Source of the DNA: Luffa acutangula
Taxonomy: Eukaryota > Streptophyta > Magnoliopsida > Cucurbitales > Cucurbitaceae
Direction: 5' to 3'
Length of the DNA: 64,000 nt
Assembly (NCBI GenBank): GCA_036850905.1
Contig: CM072092.1
Location: forward strand, 16,850,501 to 16,914,500
In this document: in pieces, positions 1 through 12,671 of the stretch
How the letters are laid out: the number at the start of each line of letters is the position of its first letter
Position numbering within the stretch: position 1 is the first letter of the stretch
Program-made: the position numbers and the translations under genes
The notes under the pieces: generated by a model
Database searches by the model: none
Told to the model about the DNA's origin: nothing
Seen by the model: only the letters and a program-made list of their open reading frames with translations

Positions 1-180
1 GTCTCTAATTCCTCTGGCCCTATCATCGGCCATCTGGATGGGGTTTAATGGTCTGTTTGGTTGATTTGGTGCTGCCATTTCTCTTGATTGCTTTCGAGGT
101 CTTCGATTTCTTCTTCTTCTGTGGTATGTTCTATCAATTTCAGGATCTACCTCAAATTCAATTCGTCGGGCGACACGCAT
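1..180 (-). CDS. Gag N-terminus of Ath-1 (partial, runs off left edge)
   Basis: The minus-strand frame ending at base 1 encodes an arginine-rich N-terminus (RVARRIEFEVDPEID, then RTYHRRRRNRRPRKQSR) followed by MADDRARGIRD. This corresponds to the N-terminal arm of the gag of Ath-3, which also has an RIRRREQRRNQ block and an ANDRTRAIR-like block before the capsid region. Gag forms the virus-like particle that packages the RNA. The ATG at 178-180 is the start I prefer, but the frame stays open further upstream, so the true start is uncertain. Capsid and zinc-knuckle regions lie outside the window. Confidence 0.65.
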   Translation of the reverse strand, partial: MRVARRIEFEVDPEIDRTYHRRRRNRRPRKQSREMAAPNQPNRPLNPIQMADDRARGIRD

Positions 181-285
181 ACAACGTCTAGTTCCTGGAG
201 AAAAAGACTCAACAGAGAACACAGTAGATGATATTAAGCGGAGTATTAAATCAGAGAAAATTATTATAGACTTTTGTTGCCACTT

Positions 286-302
286 CCCCGGCAACGACGC
301 CA
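286..302 (-). other. Primer binding site, tRNA-Asp type
   Basis: On the minus strand this reads TGGCGTCGTTGCCGGGG, complementary to the 3' end of plant tRNA-Asp apart from one base. It sits 6 bases inside the 5' LTR. tRNA-Asp priming is typical of the Athila/Tat branch of Ty3/gypsy. Confidence 0.85.
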
Positions 303-308
303 AAAACT

Positions 309-1622
309 TGGTTGGTCGTCAGAGGGATTGGTTTAGTTGTCGTAGATTTGAATCAATCCAAGTATAAACTGACTAAATCAAGTAATACCTGATGAGTCTA
401 TGGTCGAATCCACAGGGAAATGCTACAAAAGTCTTCAACAATGTTTACTGATTTTAATCTCAAAACATGTAATATTAATTTAAGGGAATAAGGAAAGGAT
501 TGGTTTAGCTTAAACAGTAATAAATAGCATGAAAGAAAATAAGTAATGAAAGCTAAAGGAGAATTCGTAATGCGAGAAGGTATCAAGGCTTTTGCGGTTG
601 CAACCTCTTGCGTTTAAAAGAGTCTTGTAGCACTAACTTTGGTGAATTGATCCATTAGTGCCTAAGTGAGAAAAAAATCACTAAGTTTCCCTTTCGGTAT
701 TCCTTATGCGTTTGGCAATAAACTATCAATCGATTACTTGCGTAGTTCATGCGTGAAGTTTAGTTCTCTTAATACTTACAAGGGACTGAGTTAGTCACAA
801 CGCAATCAAAGCTCAAGCATGCAATATCTTTTAGCTGTAAATTTTTATGCTACCAAGACTACATGACATGCACTAACTTGTTCTACTTAGAGAGATCCAT
901 ATGCATTACCTGTCAAGGATTTATCATACTGCTACCGCATCCGGCTGGCCAAGTGGGAATTAGCAATGAAAATATTAACGCAACTAAGTAGAAAGCAATC
1001 AATGTTTCATTTGAACCAAAATATGTGCTTACAAGATGTACTTATCACCGCATGAGGTGCTTGCGCAAAGCCTTGAAGAAGAGAATTAGCTCATGTGAGC
1101 AAAACAAAACATTATGAAATAAAATATTACACACAAGCTTGCTCCCATTCGCAGATCCTTGCAATTCCTTCGTGATCTCCTTCTTCTTTTTTTTTTTCTT
1201 TCTTTTTCTCTCTCTATGTGTCCCCTACTTTCTCTTTTATGCCTCTATATATAGGCGAGGAAGATAACTTCATCAAGTGATAGCAACTTGTTTGATCATC
1301 ATTAGGCAACTTGCGCCTTTTTAATCCCCTTTTTCGCCCACTTGCTCTGGTTGCACCGGCGTTGTCTTTTCATCCATCTTTTTCTGTCTCTTGATCATCT
1401 TGGAATGTGTGCCGGCACTAAGAAGATACTTAAAACAACTAGATTAGCTGCGCTAGCGCTCTGTATTTTATAATTTCTTACTACATACACAAATATAGCT
1501 TGCCGCTTATAACAAAACACTTTTCCTCTTCTTTATGCGCTAAGATAACGCATCTGAGGTTCTTTTAGCCATCTTTTAGCCTAAGTTTAGAGGATAAATA
1601 ACTTGCTTTTTGCAAGTTATCA
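309..1622 (-). repeat. 5' LTR of Ath-1
   Basis: A 1314-bp LTR with TG at 309 and CA at 1621-1622, beginning TGATAACTTGCAAAAAGC on the minus strand. A minus-strand TATA box (CCTATATATAG) lies at 1245-1255. The LTR is distinct in sequence from the 1.16-kb LTRs of Ath-2 and Ath-3, so Ath-1 belongs to a different Athila subfamily. No second copy of this LTR is present in the window. Confidence 0.8.
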
Positions 1623-2543
1623 ATGCTCTAGCAATATTATTGATGAGGCAAAACTCTTGCAGTCTTATTAGCAGGATTCTCCCGGAACTCTGGATTTTTT
1701 AGAATATGTTTCAACTCCAATGATGCACTACCGATCAAGCACTAGGCAACTTGCTATCCCTAACTCAGTCACTAGCGTTCACCAATACACAATGGTCTAG
1801 TGTGATTAAATGCCACACACTTCCCAAATCATCCCCGAAACTAGGAAGTGATATTCATACCGGCTGGCCAAGCGGGCACAGAATGTAAATAAGCACAACA
1901 AATAATCAAGATGCACCAAATCAACATATATTGCATAGAGATTATGCACATCAATTACATATTCCCTAACCAACACCTAAAGTTACTTAGTTTTGAGAGC
2001 ACATGACAACACACATTGCAATATGAGTAAGTGCATCCATAATTACAAAATAATACAAGAAAATACTAATTCCCTTGATTAACTTCGTAATTGATGGTCT
2101 TCTTGTAGTCCCTAATCTTTCTCCTCTATTCGGCTCCCAATGATGGAAATGAGAAGTGATATCTTCCCCAAGAGTGGAATGGATTTGACTTGGGCGGCTT
2201 TTCCCTTTTATAGAGTGAAGACAAGCTTGAATTAGGTTGACCTAGACATGTGGATGGCTCTCCTTACTCCTTAAATCCGAGAATAGCTTAACTAACTTCA
2301 GTTCATTAAATTGGCTAACGAGCTGTGACGTGGCAGTTTTGCTCCTTGCTTTGCTGCAGCGCAAATTTTGCTCCCTCAAGTCGCTCAGCAATATATTATG
2401 CACAAAATAACTTTCAAAGCATACATTCTTCCAAATGGGTTAGAACATTAAATATTCATCTAAAAACAACCCTATTTAGCACAAAAGACCCACAAATCCC
2501 TATAGAAATAAAGCCTAAATAACTCCCTTTTGGACAGTTATCA
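1623..2543 (-). repeat. 3' LTR of Ath-2, left part removed by the Ath-1 insertion
   Basis: This matches 21615-22270 (the Ath-2 5' LTR) and then continues to the LTR edge ...GGACAGTTATCA at 2543. On the minus strand the LTR begins TGATAACTGTCC. Immediately right is TACCCCCAAACTT (2544-2556), the complement of a G-rich polypurine tract. Confidence 0.85.
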
Positions 2544-3795
2544 TACCCCCAAACTTGAACTATTGTGCGTCCCGAGCAATACTAACCAACCTTCCCTTAA
2601 GAACTCAAAACATTAGACAAAGCATAACTTAATCAAAACAGATAATCCAACACTACCTTCAACCTCTACCTGAGCATTCTACAAAACCAAGCTCTGCTGC
2701 AACAAAATAATTCTTCCAGCATTGGACAAATAATCACCACTTTTAACTCAATTCTAAGAACATGCCACAACCTAGCTCTATTATCAGACATATTAAAACA
2801 CATTTCTTTTGTTTTTCAGACTTAAAGCAGCCCTACAGTCATAAGCTCTTAAGCATGGGATGACCCACTTTATGGTGCAGTATACCCTTGCCTCAAACTC
2901 ATCACCAACTAGGCTAAATACTCATTGTAAAGCTAAAAAATCCTTAGTTATTCTATCTCTTGCCCCTCAGAAATGGCGACATTTTATGATGAAGCTCATC
3001 TAAGTTCTGGGAGACAGAAAAACTATTGGATTATCATTCATCCTTCAAAACTTTTGCTCCATGAATTTTCTCAACAAAATTTTCAACAATCGATTTTTTC
3101 AGCAAATAATTTTTCTCATTTTTTTACATTCCCTAGGTTTTCTTTTGACGCAAAGACAGACTGTGGGTATCACAAATGTCCCTAGTTACTCAACAACCTA
3201 GCAAATTATTTAATGAAGGAGAGGAATGCTCGAGCAAAACAATTGGAGTAGCAAAAAGTCCCCCAAACTTGAATTATTCATTATCCCCAATGAATCATTA
3301 ATTTTACGAATTTTAACCCCCAAACTTAAATTATTCTATTTGAATTTTCAAACTAAGCGTGAGACTAGAAGTAAGCTTAAAGTGGATCACATAAGTCAAC
3401 ACTACCTCAGAATCTTCTTGCCGCAGCAACGAACAGGCTAGAAGAAATGCTGAAGCAAAAGGTTTCTGGAGATCAGAATACATTGATCTAATTAAGCTTA
3501 ACCAGTCCAAGCTTAAAAAATTCAGAAGAAAATTCGTTAAGTTAGAATTACTCAGTGCCATAGAACAAAAATGCTTGGAAATTTCATTGAAAACGTCGAA
3601 AAAGATATTTACAGCAGCAAATATTTTGATAGCCTAGGAACAAAAAAATTAAAAACAAGAAAACATAAGATCAACAGAAATTGGGGTCAGAAATACGCGA
3701 GCAATCAAAACTAGAGAAACAAAAATAATGCTCGCCCATGGTCAACATATCCATCAATCTTCTTGACCCTATTCTTCATCATCCTCTTCTTCTCT
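2544..3795 (-). other. Polypurine tract and 3' untranslated region of Ath-2
   Basis: The stretch starts with the polypurine tract (2544-2556) and holds no supported gene. It aligns by eye with 26819-28024 of Ath-3 in the same position, including the shared phrases around 2870 and 27170. Short open frames here are not conserved between the two copies. A second PPT-like stretch (cccccaaactt) recurs near 3262 and 3320, as it does in Ath-3 near 27553 and 27607. Confidence 0.7.
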
Positions 3796-5423
3796 TTACA
3801 TTGGCAGTGGCGGAATCCAGGGGTTAAATAAATCATCGGGGAACATAGGGAAGGCCTGATACGGTTTGGAGAAATTTGATTGCAAGGCCCTCCGAAGTGT
3901 GTCATCTCTCCTCTTAGCATAGATCCAATAGATTTGAGCTTGGCTTTTAGCAAACTCTTGCCTACTGGCCAGCAGTGCCAGTTGCTCTAGGATTTGATGG
4001 ATTCCACACACTAGCCCACCCTGGCGTGCCTCTTGCGTGTGCTGAAATCGAGCCAGATTAGGCGTATCTATTATCCCCTTGTCAAGCAAAATCACATCCT
4101 CTGGAACCGTGGGCACTCATGCCCTGCTGCATAACATTGTGATTGTGTTCGGGAAAAACAGCTTCCCCACCTTTTTACGCTAGCAATTATAGATTTCATT
4201 CGAAATGCTTTTTCCAACATCAATACTTAAAGATTGAAGAATTGAAAATACCAGAAGCACTCGGTCTCGAGACACTGTTGAATCATGAGTGGTCGGAAGC
4301 AGGCACAACTTAATGAAGCCCAACCATGTATTGACCTCACTCTTCAGATAGACAACTTGAAATGTGCGCTTCTCCGTCTTTGATAATCTCCACTGAGCCC
4401 CCTCGATACCAACCTCTCGGACAGCCGCATTTAACTGATCACTCGATGGTGCCACCACCATCTCATTTAAACCTGCGTGTGGGAAGTCCTGGAGGTTGAA
4501 TAATGAATTGATAGCTCCTGGGCTCCAGTCAACAGCCACTCCTCAGACCATGGCTAGAAATCCTTCTGGATTATCAATATTCGCATAAAATTCTTGAACG
4601 GTATTTGAATTCAACGGATCTGGTTTTGCACATAATTGACTTCAGCATTGATTCGCGATCTCGGGCCTTAAGTAATGTGGTAAATCTTCACCAAACCTCT
4701 CTCGAATAAGAAAACTCTTTTTAGCATCTCCCTGTATTTTGCTCGAGCAAGTTCATTGATAAAGTGAATGAACGGTATTCCTTCTGTTTCCTCTTCTGGT
4801 TCATCCGATGCTTCAGCAATTCATTTGCCCCTGTCTTCTTGATGCTTTGCCAAAATCTCTTCCGCTGCTTTCTTTTCTGCTTCCTCTCTTGCTTTGTCTT
4901 CGGCCTCTTTTTTTTTCTGTTCCTCTCTCTCTGCATTTTCTTTCTCATAATCAGTTGTCGGCGGTGAAGGAGTATCAGTTCGAACCACCTTGACTCGACC
5001 GACCTTCTGCTTCTGACGGTGACGACGTGGCACTTCTGCTATAATAACCTCAACTCGAGCCTCTTGCTCTTGCACCTCCTGCCCATTGCCTCCTTCTTGC
5101 ACAACCTCTGTCTGTCCTTCTCGCGCATCCTCTTTCTACTTTTCTTGCACTTCTTGCGTATCCTCCACTATCGAGTCAGTCTGTTCAAGGTTTTGCCCTT
5201 CAAGTTCCTTCGGATTGCCTTCTTCAACTACCTCGACAACAATATCTTCCTCTACCTTCTGTACAATTTCTTGATCCTCAACCCTCCGTTGCCTTCTTCC
5301 CCTCTTGGCTTCCCTCTCCTCCGGTGTTCTCTTTTTCTTTGCTTTTGCTTTTGGTGCCTCAAGAGTAACTAGCACCTCTTCCTCCTCATTATCCCTTTCC
5401 TTACTTCCTCTCGTTTTTGCCAT
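3796..5423 (-). pseudogene. ORF3 of Ath-2 ('putative plant transposon protein' type), broken
   Basis: The start at 5423 gives MAKTRGSKERDNEEEE, followed by a highly charged region with basic clusters (KAKAKKKRTPEEREAK). Fragments in other frames follow: 4821-5102, 4180-4539 (VDWSPGAINSLFNLQDFPH and WRLSKTEKRTFQ) and 3796-4116 (KGIIDTPNLARFQ). The same order occurs in Ath-3 at 28025-29687. The product is the extra protein found downstream of pol in Athila elements, often called env-like or 'putative plant transposon protein'; its function is not established. At least three frame changes make this copy non-functional. Confidence 0.75.
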
Positions 5424-6313
5424 TGCGGACACAAAGGATTTTACAGTAAACAAAAGAAAAAGGAAAACAAAAACAGCAAGGGATGAAAGCAAGATGAGGA
5501 AGTGAAAAAAACTTACCGAAGGCTGTGAATAAATAGGACTTCAGCAAAAGGAATCCTAACATAAAGATTTTGCTCTTCTTTAAATAATATTACCGTTTTA
5601 AATCGCATGCAATCTGTAAAATTAAAACCATAAAACGGTAAAATCTGAAGTTCAAACGCCCATGGTAAATGATGATGTGTTGCCTAACGGCTACACCCTT
5701 GGATTTCCCCTACACGACATGTGGCAGCATCAGACTTCTTCATGCAATTTTACCTGCCCACAACAAATTCAAAACCAAACGGTAAAAATAATTAATCCAC
5801 AACTAAACCCTTACTATTCGGACGAAATATTTGATTCGGCCATAAAATTGCCACAACAACCTTCTGAACAAAGACTACCTTCTAGAAGAATCTTAGATAC
5901 GGAAGAATTCAAATTCAAATCAGAAAAATCAAACGAGGAATTTCAAATTAACTGCTAAAATCAAATCTCTTTTATTTTTTATTCGAAGTCGAATAAATCA
6001 TGAAAAACTTTATTAAAATCTAGACCTAAACGGAAATTTAAATAATCGAAAACACAAGTTAAACTAAAATCTAACGAAATCTAATCGGAATAGATAAAAA
6101 CTAAACTGGCAAAAATAATAAAAATACTCAAAAATAAAATCTACTGAATTAAAAATAACAACAAATTAAAATAAATCATGCAAAATTTAAACAAACCAAA
6201 TCTAAAATAACTTGAATTAAAATCAAATCAAATCAGCGAGAAATAAAATCAAAACAACCATTGGGAGGTCAAAATATTGCTATGTGAAATGCTCCCGCAA
6301 AAATCTCGCTCTC
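5424..6313 (-). other. AT-rich spacer between pol and ORF3 of Ath-2
   Basis: No coding signal is seen. The stretch is A-rich on the plus strand (runs such as aaaataaaatc) and corresponds to 29690-30535 in Ath-3. It probably holds the leader of the ORF3 transcript, but I cannot define a promoter or splice site. Confidence 0.5.
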
Positions 6314-7750
6314 TCATTCATCAACCAACTTTAGGGAAGGATATTTCGTCTGGAACTCCTCTCCCCAATAATGTTTCACAAGCTGTCCATTAACTTTGAA
6401 CACTCTCCCATCTTTTTCATCCTGCAAAGTAATTGCTCCATGGGGAAAAACTTCAATCATAATAAATGGCCCTGACCATTTAGATTTTAGTTTCCCAGGA
6501 AACGATTTTAAGCTAGAGTTGTAAAGCAAGACCCTCTGACCTTTGACAAACTCTTTAGGCTTAATTTTCTTATCATGCCACTGCTTAGTCTTTTCTTTAT
6601 ACATTTTTCGAATTTTCATAAGAAAATTGGCGAAATTCCTCCAACTCGTTAAGCTGCAGCATTCTTATTGCCCCTGCACGACTCATATCAAAATTTAATT
6701 TTCCAAAGCCCAAAATGTTTTATGCTCAAGCTCTAATGGTAAATGACAAGTTTTCCCATATACTAACCTATAGGGAGACATACCTAGAGGAGTCTTGTAG
6801 GCTGTCCTATAAGCCCAAAAAGCTTCATCCAATCTAAAAGACCGATCCTTCCTAGATGGATGGACTACTTTTTCTAGAATAGATTTAATTTCCCTATTGC
6901 TAATTTTAGCTTGACCATTTGCTTGTGGGTGATAAGGGGTAGCTATCCTATGTTTGATTCCATACTTAGCTAAAAGCTTAGTTAAGACATTATTAACAAA
7001 ATGTGTACCCTCATCACTCACTAGAGCTCTAGGTGTCCCAAACCGCGCAAAAATGTGCAATTGAAGAAACCTTGATACTGTCTTGGCATCATTCTGATGG
7101 CATGCAATGGCATCACCCACTTGGATACATAATCAACTGACAATAAGATAAAAACATTGCCATTAGAAGGGGAAATGACCTCATAAAATCAATATCCCAT
7201 ACATCGAATAATTCCACTTCCAAAATGTAAGTAAGAGGCATTATATCTCTAGTCCCCAAGTTTCCTCTCCTTTGGCAAGCATCACATTGCTTATAGAACC
7301 AATGAGCATCCTTAAATAAGGAAGGTCAGAAGAATCCACAATGCAAAATCCTCATAGTTGTCCTCTGACCGCTGAAATGGCCTCCATACGGCAAATAGTG
7401 AAATTGCTCCAGGATTTCCTTTGCTTCATCACCCGAAACACACCTACGAATAATACCACCAGAGCATTGCTTATACATAAATGGCTCATCCCAACAGAAA
7501 AATTTTGCATCATGCTAAAACTTCTTCATCTGCCTCCAATCCATATCAATAGGAGTGACTCCCGTTGGCAATATCAGCATACCAAGGGACATTCTTGACT
7601 AGCGTTACCTCAACAACAAAAAACTACTCATCTGGAAAAGAATCTGAAATGGCAGATTGCTTCAGCAAAGTTGATGTTGGATCAAGACGAGACAAATGAT
7701 CCGCAATGACATTCTCTGATCCCTTCTTGTCCTTTATCTCCAAGTCGAAT
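6314..7750 (-). pseudogene. Integrase region of Ath-2 pol, decayed
   Basis: The segment 6314-6619 encodes the integrase C-terminal domain (GQRVLLYNSSLKSFPGKLKSKWSGPF). The segment 6695-7120 encodes core sequence including SDEGTHFVN, with the second catalytic Asp, and YHPQANGQAKISNREIKSI, where the third catalytic residue of the D,D-35-E triad, Glu in Ath-3 (NGQAEISNRE), has become Lys. The first Asp and the HHCC zinc region (about 7121-7500) survive only as out-of-frame fragments. Integrase would insert the cDNA into the genome; this copy could not. Confidence 0.75.
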
Positions 7751-8512
7751 TCCTACAATAATAAAGCCCAACAAATCAATCTAGGCTTTGCATCTTTCTT
7801 AGACATTAAGTACCTTATTGTTGCATGATCTGTGAAAACTGTGACTTTGGATCAAACCAAACATGGCCGGAATTTCTCAGAAGCAAACACAACAGCTAAC
7901 AACTCCTTTTTCAGTAATTGTATAGTTGACTTGTGCCTCATTCAAAACCCTGCTTGCATAATATATAGGATGGATAAATTTGCCCTGCTTTTGCCCTAGC
8001 ATGGCACCTACTGCAACATCACTCGCATCACACATTATCTCAAATGGTAAATTCAAATTACGTGCACAAAGAATGGGTGCTGAGATTAAAGCAGCCTTTA
8101 AAGTTTCAAAAGCCTTCCTACAATCTGCATTAAAGTAAAAAAACATGATCAGTACATAGTAAGTTACAAAGATGTTTACTAATTTTGGAAAAATCCTTTA
8201 TGAACCTCCTATAAAATCCAGCATGACCTAAAAAACTTTGAACCTCTTTTACCAAACTCGGTGATTCTAATCTTTCAATAACCTCAATTTTTGCTCTATC
8301 AACTTCTAGACCTTTATTAGAAATCCTATGTCCTAACACAATGCCCTCCTTCACCATGAAGTGGCATTTCTCCCAATTAAGAACTAGATGGGAATCCTCA
8401 CATCTCTTTAACACTTTACCTAAATTATCCAAACAAATTTGAAAAGACCCTACAAAAACTGAAAATTCGTCCATAAATACCTCAACAGTGGACTCAATCA
8501 TATCAGAAAAAA
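7751..8512 (-). pseudogene. RNase H and C-terminal RT region of Ath-2
   Basis: The segment 8130-8501 gives MIESTVEVFMDEFSVFVGS, the RT catalytic block, where the FMDD motif seen in Ath-3 reads FMDE, followed by GHRISNKGLEVDRAKIEVIE and FLGHAGFYRRFIKDFSKI. The segment 7877-8146 gives the tether and RNase H start (FETLKAALISAPILCA, CDASDVAVGAMLGQKQGK, YYASRVLNEAQVNYT). A frameshift separates them near 8140. The RT frame stops at 8517, where the solo D2 LTR interrupts it, and resumes at 10440. Confidence 0.8.
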
Positions 8513-8517
8513 TCGCT

Positions 8518-10434
8518 TGTTGGGGTTTATGTCCTAAAACTCGTGGATAGTAAATGTAACAAATTTATATATAAAACTTATTAGAATAGTTTTTATTATG
8601 GTTGTCAAAAGATTTGTTTAACTATGTTTTTATTAACCCAAATCCAATAAAACTAGAATCCTTGGTTATGAGATGAATGCTTGAACTTTATGTAGTGACA
8701 TAAAAGTGGATCAGGTTCAAGTACATAGCCTAAAACGGTCTATAGTATAGGGATAAGACTGGGTATCTTATCCTAGGAAAAACTATGTGACGAGGCCCAC
8801 TTTGTTTTAACACAAACGATGTGATCCTAAATCGTTCATGTAGAGACATGTGAATGGGGGCGTCCTATGCAAAAGAAGTTTGTATAAGACCAGACCGTGA
8901 AATAAGTCACTTTCACTTTATAACACCGTTTACTGTGAAACCGACTATTTCAAAGTGATGACCTAGGTAACTCGATCTTAATCCTGAGCTAACTATGAAC
9001 TCCTGTTTATTCGGGATTATCCTTTGATTTGCATAGGTGAGAGTGGCTCATAAAGCGCCGCTCAATAAACCTGCCACTTTGGGGATAAGACCGAGTAGAT
9101 AGCTGGGGACATAGTCCTGCAAGATGGAATTCACTCCTACCCGTCTTTAGGGATAGTAGAAAGGTTGTTCCCTTAAGTGCTGACTCCAGAACGTGAACAA
9201 AGGCGCGCCACCCTCTCATTGGCCCGAGAGGTTTCAGTTTTAGTGGTGGGACCACAAACCAATTGTTCATTAGGGACTCAGTTGAGGCTTAAGGAACAAG
9301 AAGTGCTATAGGGGTAAAACGGACTTTATGACCTTACTATAGTTACGAACAACCTGTGAAGGATTGACTTACTAATCACGGTTATATCGGGTGGACGAAA
9401 ATATATCTACAGTGAGGGGAGTTCAGCTACGAGTTATAGTGGAGTGTCTCGTTAGTTAACGAATGATGGTTAACTAGGATTGAAAGAGTTCGACCGGTTA
9501 ATCTCGGATCGTTGGAGTCCATGATCTGTAGGTCCATTAGGTCCCCCTGCTAGCTCAATCGGATCTAACCTTAGAACGGAATGATGAAAGGATTTGAAGT
9601 ACGTTCAAATTTATATTAGGGAGATATTGTTAATTATATTTCGATATAATTTAACATAACGGTTTAATTGTTAATTAAACCATAATTTGAGAGAGTTATG
9701 ATTATTTAAATATGATTTATATATAACACGTGAATAGGGATTCACGTTCGATATTTAAAATTGAATAATGATTCACATTGTCCGGTTTTGAGAGAAATGG
9801 GATTGGTGCAAATTATTTAGTTTAATATTTGATGTTAAATTAAATAATTATAATTAATTGATATTAATAGTTAAATTGATTTTAAGTATATATATTAATT
9901 TTATGTAAAATTGATTTCAAGAAAAAATTGAAAATTGAAATTCTATTTTAGGAGGTGGTGGAATGTGATTTTTCACATTTTTTATCCTTAAAAGGACACC
10001 TCCATGGACACCAATTCAACTCAATTTTTGCTGTCATTCATTGTGAATTCCACCAGCACAATCAACTCCTTTAAAAGGAAAAGAAAGGCTAATGTGAGTA
10101 TAGTTTTTGCTGAAATTTCTCTCTAAAATCGTGAGCTCAAAAGGTTGAAAAAACCCATATTCTCTCAACCTTTCTTTCTCCTAAATTCATCATGCACGGG
10201 TTCCCACAAGCTCGTTCTAAGACTGGAGAATAGCGGGGAAGATCATGGTGGTCGTCCATGAAGTGATCGTGTAGAAAATCATCCAACAACGAGCTTGAAT
10301 TCGGAGTTCAAAGAGGTAAGTTCATAACGCTCTGTTTTTCGTTATGTTTTAGCATGCTTTTAATCCTCAAAATTAATGAAAATCGGTGCCTAAGATCCGC
10401 TAACGCTTCCGCTCGAGTGTTCTTCACTCCTTCA
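8518..10434 (+). repeat. Solo LTR, D2 subfamily (Copia-related)
   Basis: A 1917-bp LTR runs from TGTTGGGGTTTATG at 8518 to ...CTCCTTCA at 10434. It is flanked by the perfect 5-bp duplication TCGCT (8513-8517 and 10435-10439). It splits the Ath-2 RT gene, and the RT frame resumes directly after the second TCGCT. Its head resembles the Copia-D LTR (TGTTGGGTTTTATGCCC), so I treat it as a related subfamily. No internal region remains, which is the product of LTR-LTR recombination. The AT-rich part (9610-9960) has no coding content. Confidence 0.9.
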
Positions 10435-10439
10435 TCGCT

Positions 10440-11190
10440 AACATACACAACTGAAATATTGTTGGAGCATTGCAAAGGCCAAAAGGCATTTGCCTAAAAG
10501 CAAACGTCCCATAAGGGCAGGTGAAAGTGGTTTTTTCCTGATCCTCAGGAGCAATGGTAATCTTGTTATACCCAGAATAACCATCTAAGAAACAGTAGTA
10601 GGCCTGACCAGCCAATCTGTGCAACATTTGGTCAATAAATGGTAGAGGGAAATGGTCCTTATGGATAGCTTTATTAAGCCTCCTGTAATCCATGCAAACC
10701 CTCCAGCCAGTTACTGTCCTGGTTGGGATCAACTCTTTGTCTTTATTGCTCACCGTCGTGACACCTCCTTTCTTAGGAACACATTGGATAGGGCTTACCC
10801 AGTTGCTGTCTGCAATTGGATAAATAATGCCAGCATCCAACCATTTAATCACCTTCTTTTTAACAACCTCTTTCATTGCAGGGTTAAGCCTTCTTTGTTG
10901 CTCAATACTCTCAAAGGATCCCTCCTCTAGAGTGATTTTGTGCATATAGAAAGATGGGCTAATTCTCTGAATGTCAGCCAATGTCCAACCGATTGCCTTG
11001 CGATATTGCTGCAGCAACTTTATTAAAGCTTCTTCATGCTCTGGCATTAAATCTGATGCAACAATAATGGGCAACGTCTCACCCTCCCCAAGATACACAT
11101 ACTTTAGATGATCCGACAAGGGATTCAAATCTAAAGTGGGTGCCTCAATTAGGGATGGCTTAATAGGAGGAGTCTTCCTTTGATCCAAAT
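10440..11190 (-). pseudogene. N-terminal RT region of Ath-2 pol
   Basis: The frame 10424-11188 gives a 254-aa product whose first ~245 residues are Athila RT: HKITLEEGSFESIEQQRRL, WVSPIQCVPKKGGVT, GWRVCMDYRRLNKA (fingers), DGYSGYNKITIAPEDQEKTTF (palm, first catalytic Asp) and FGLCNAPTIFQ. RT copies element RNA into DNA. The last residues come from the inserted D2 LTR. It continues into 8130-8512 across that insertion. The protease lies immediately upstream at 11225. Confidence 0.85.
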
Positions 11191-11224
11191 ATAAAGACTC
11201 AAAAACATCCTCACATCTAAAGAC

Positions 11225-12007
11225 TCAAACTTCTAAATCCTCTACACTAACCTCTCTATGATCTTCCAAATGTTTGTTTGTCGAATCCTGCATTGTTGTC
11301 TCAAAAATTCTGTTCTCCTGAATCCTAATGAAAGAACAATCTTCCATTTCGTTTGGATACTTCAAGGCCTTAAACACATTAAATTTCACTTCCTCATTAT
11401 AAAACCTCATTATTAATTCCCCATTTTGAACATCTATCAATGCCCTACCAGTAGCCAAAAAGGGACAACCAAGAATAATTGGGACATCTTTATCTGCTTC
11501 ATAATCTAAGATAATAAAATCAATAGGAAATATGAACTTATCTACCTTTACTAAGACATCCTCAATTTTATCCTCTGGATATGTGATAGACCTATCCGAT
11601 AGTTGAAGTGTGACTGTGGTGGGCCTTGCTTCACCAATACCTAACTTTCGAAAGACCGAAAGAGACATAAGGTTAATGCTTGCACCTAAATCACAAAGTG
11701 TTCTACCTAACTCTTTTCCACCTATAGACACAGGTATAGTAAATGATCCTGGATCTTTTGCCTTGGTTGGTAGCCCATTCTTAAGAATAGCACTACATTC
11801 CTCAGTAAGAGATACAGTTTCAAACTCACCTAACCTCTTCTTTTTAGTTAAAATAACCTTAAGAAATTTAACATAATTAGGCATTTTCTCTATAGCTTCT
11901 ACTAAAGGGATATTTGTATGCAATTGTTTAAGAATCTCCAAAAACTTCTTGAGTTGACCATCCTTATTCTTAGGCCTTTGCTTTTGTGGAAAAGGTAGAG
12001 GTGGTAC
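11225..12007 (-). pseudogene. Protease region of Ath-2 and gag-pol linker
   Basis: The minus-strand frame 11225-11941 encodes a retropepsin: GRTLCDLGASINLMSLSVFRK holds the DLGAS variant of the D-[ST]-G active site, and VPIILGCPFLATGRALID is the second conserved block. Upstream comes the linker LHTNIPLVEAIEKMPNYVKFLK typical of this lineage. Protease cuts the Gag-Pol polyprotein. The frame opens within linker sequence and is cut at 12007 by the solo Athila LTR insertion. A frame change separates it from RT at 11190-11225. Confidence 0.8.
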
Positions 12008-12671
12008 TGATAACTGCCCAAAAGATAGTTATTTAGGCCTCAATTATATTTGTGTGTCCTTTATGCTTATTAGGGTTGGTTTTGGATAGATATTACATGT
12101 CTTAACCCATTTGGAAGAATGGAAGCATTGGAAATTATTTTGTGTAGATTATGCTGCTGGGCGACTGGAGGGAGCAAATTCTGTGCTGCAGCAAAACTGG
12201 GAGCAGAAACTGCCACATCACAGCTCATTAGCCAACTTCATAAACCGACTTCTGTTGAGTTAATTTCGTGATAAAGGATCAAGGAGAGCCCTACACGTGT
12301 CCTAGTTGACCTAATTCAAGCCTCCCATCCTTCTATAAGAGGAAGTAGCCGTCAAAGTCAAACTCATTCCATGTTTTCCCTTGGAAGCCGAATATCTTAG
12401 AGAGATTGAAGACCATCAAGAACACCATCTTCCGCAAGCTGATTAGGGAGTTTATTTTCTTTATTAACTTGTGGTTATGGACATGCATACTCAGATTGTA
12501 ATTCTTATTCCTATGCCTATTATGAACTAAGTAGCTTAAGGTGTTGGTTAGGAATAAAGTGATTACTGTGTTTCATCTCTAGTAATAAATTGACTATCGC
12601 ATTTTGGTTAATTGTTGTGCTTATTTCCATTTTATGCCCGCCTGGCCAGCCGGTGTGACTACAAATTTGAC

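Larger units (their letters stand above)
1..1622 (-). mobile_element. Ath-1: 5' end of an Athila-type Ty3/gypsy retrotransposon (partial)
   Basis: The element reads on the minus strand. Its 5' LTR lies at 309-1622, a tRNA-Asp primer binding site follows at 286-302, and the start of gag occupies roughly 1-180. The rest continues beyond the left edge. The sequence right of the LTR (from 1623) resumes in the middle of a different Athila LTR, so Ath-1 inserted into the 3' LTR of Ath-2. The matching target duplication would lie outside the window. Confidence 0.85.

Noticed and set aside
5662..5958. 98-aa plus-strand frame between pol and ORF3 of Ath-2
   Set aside because: Not conserved at the equivalent place in Ath-3 (about 29920-30220) and sits in AT-rich spacer.
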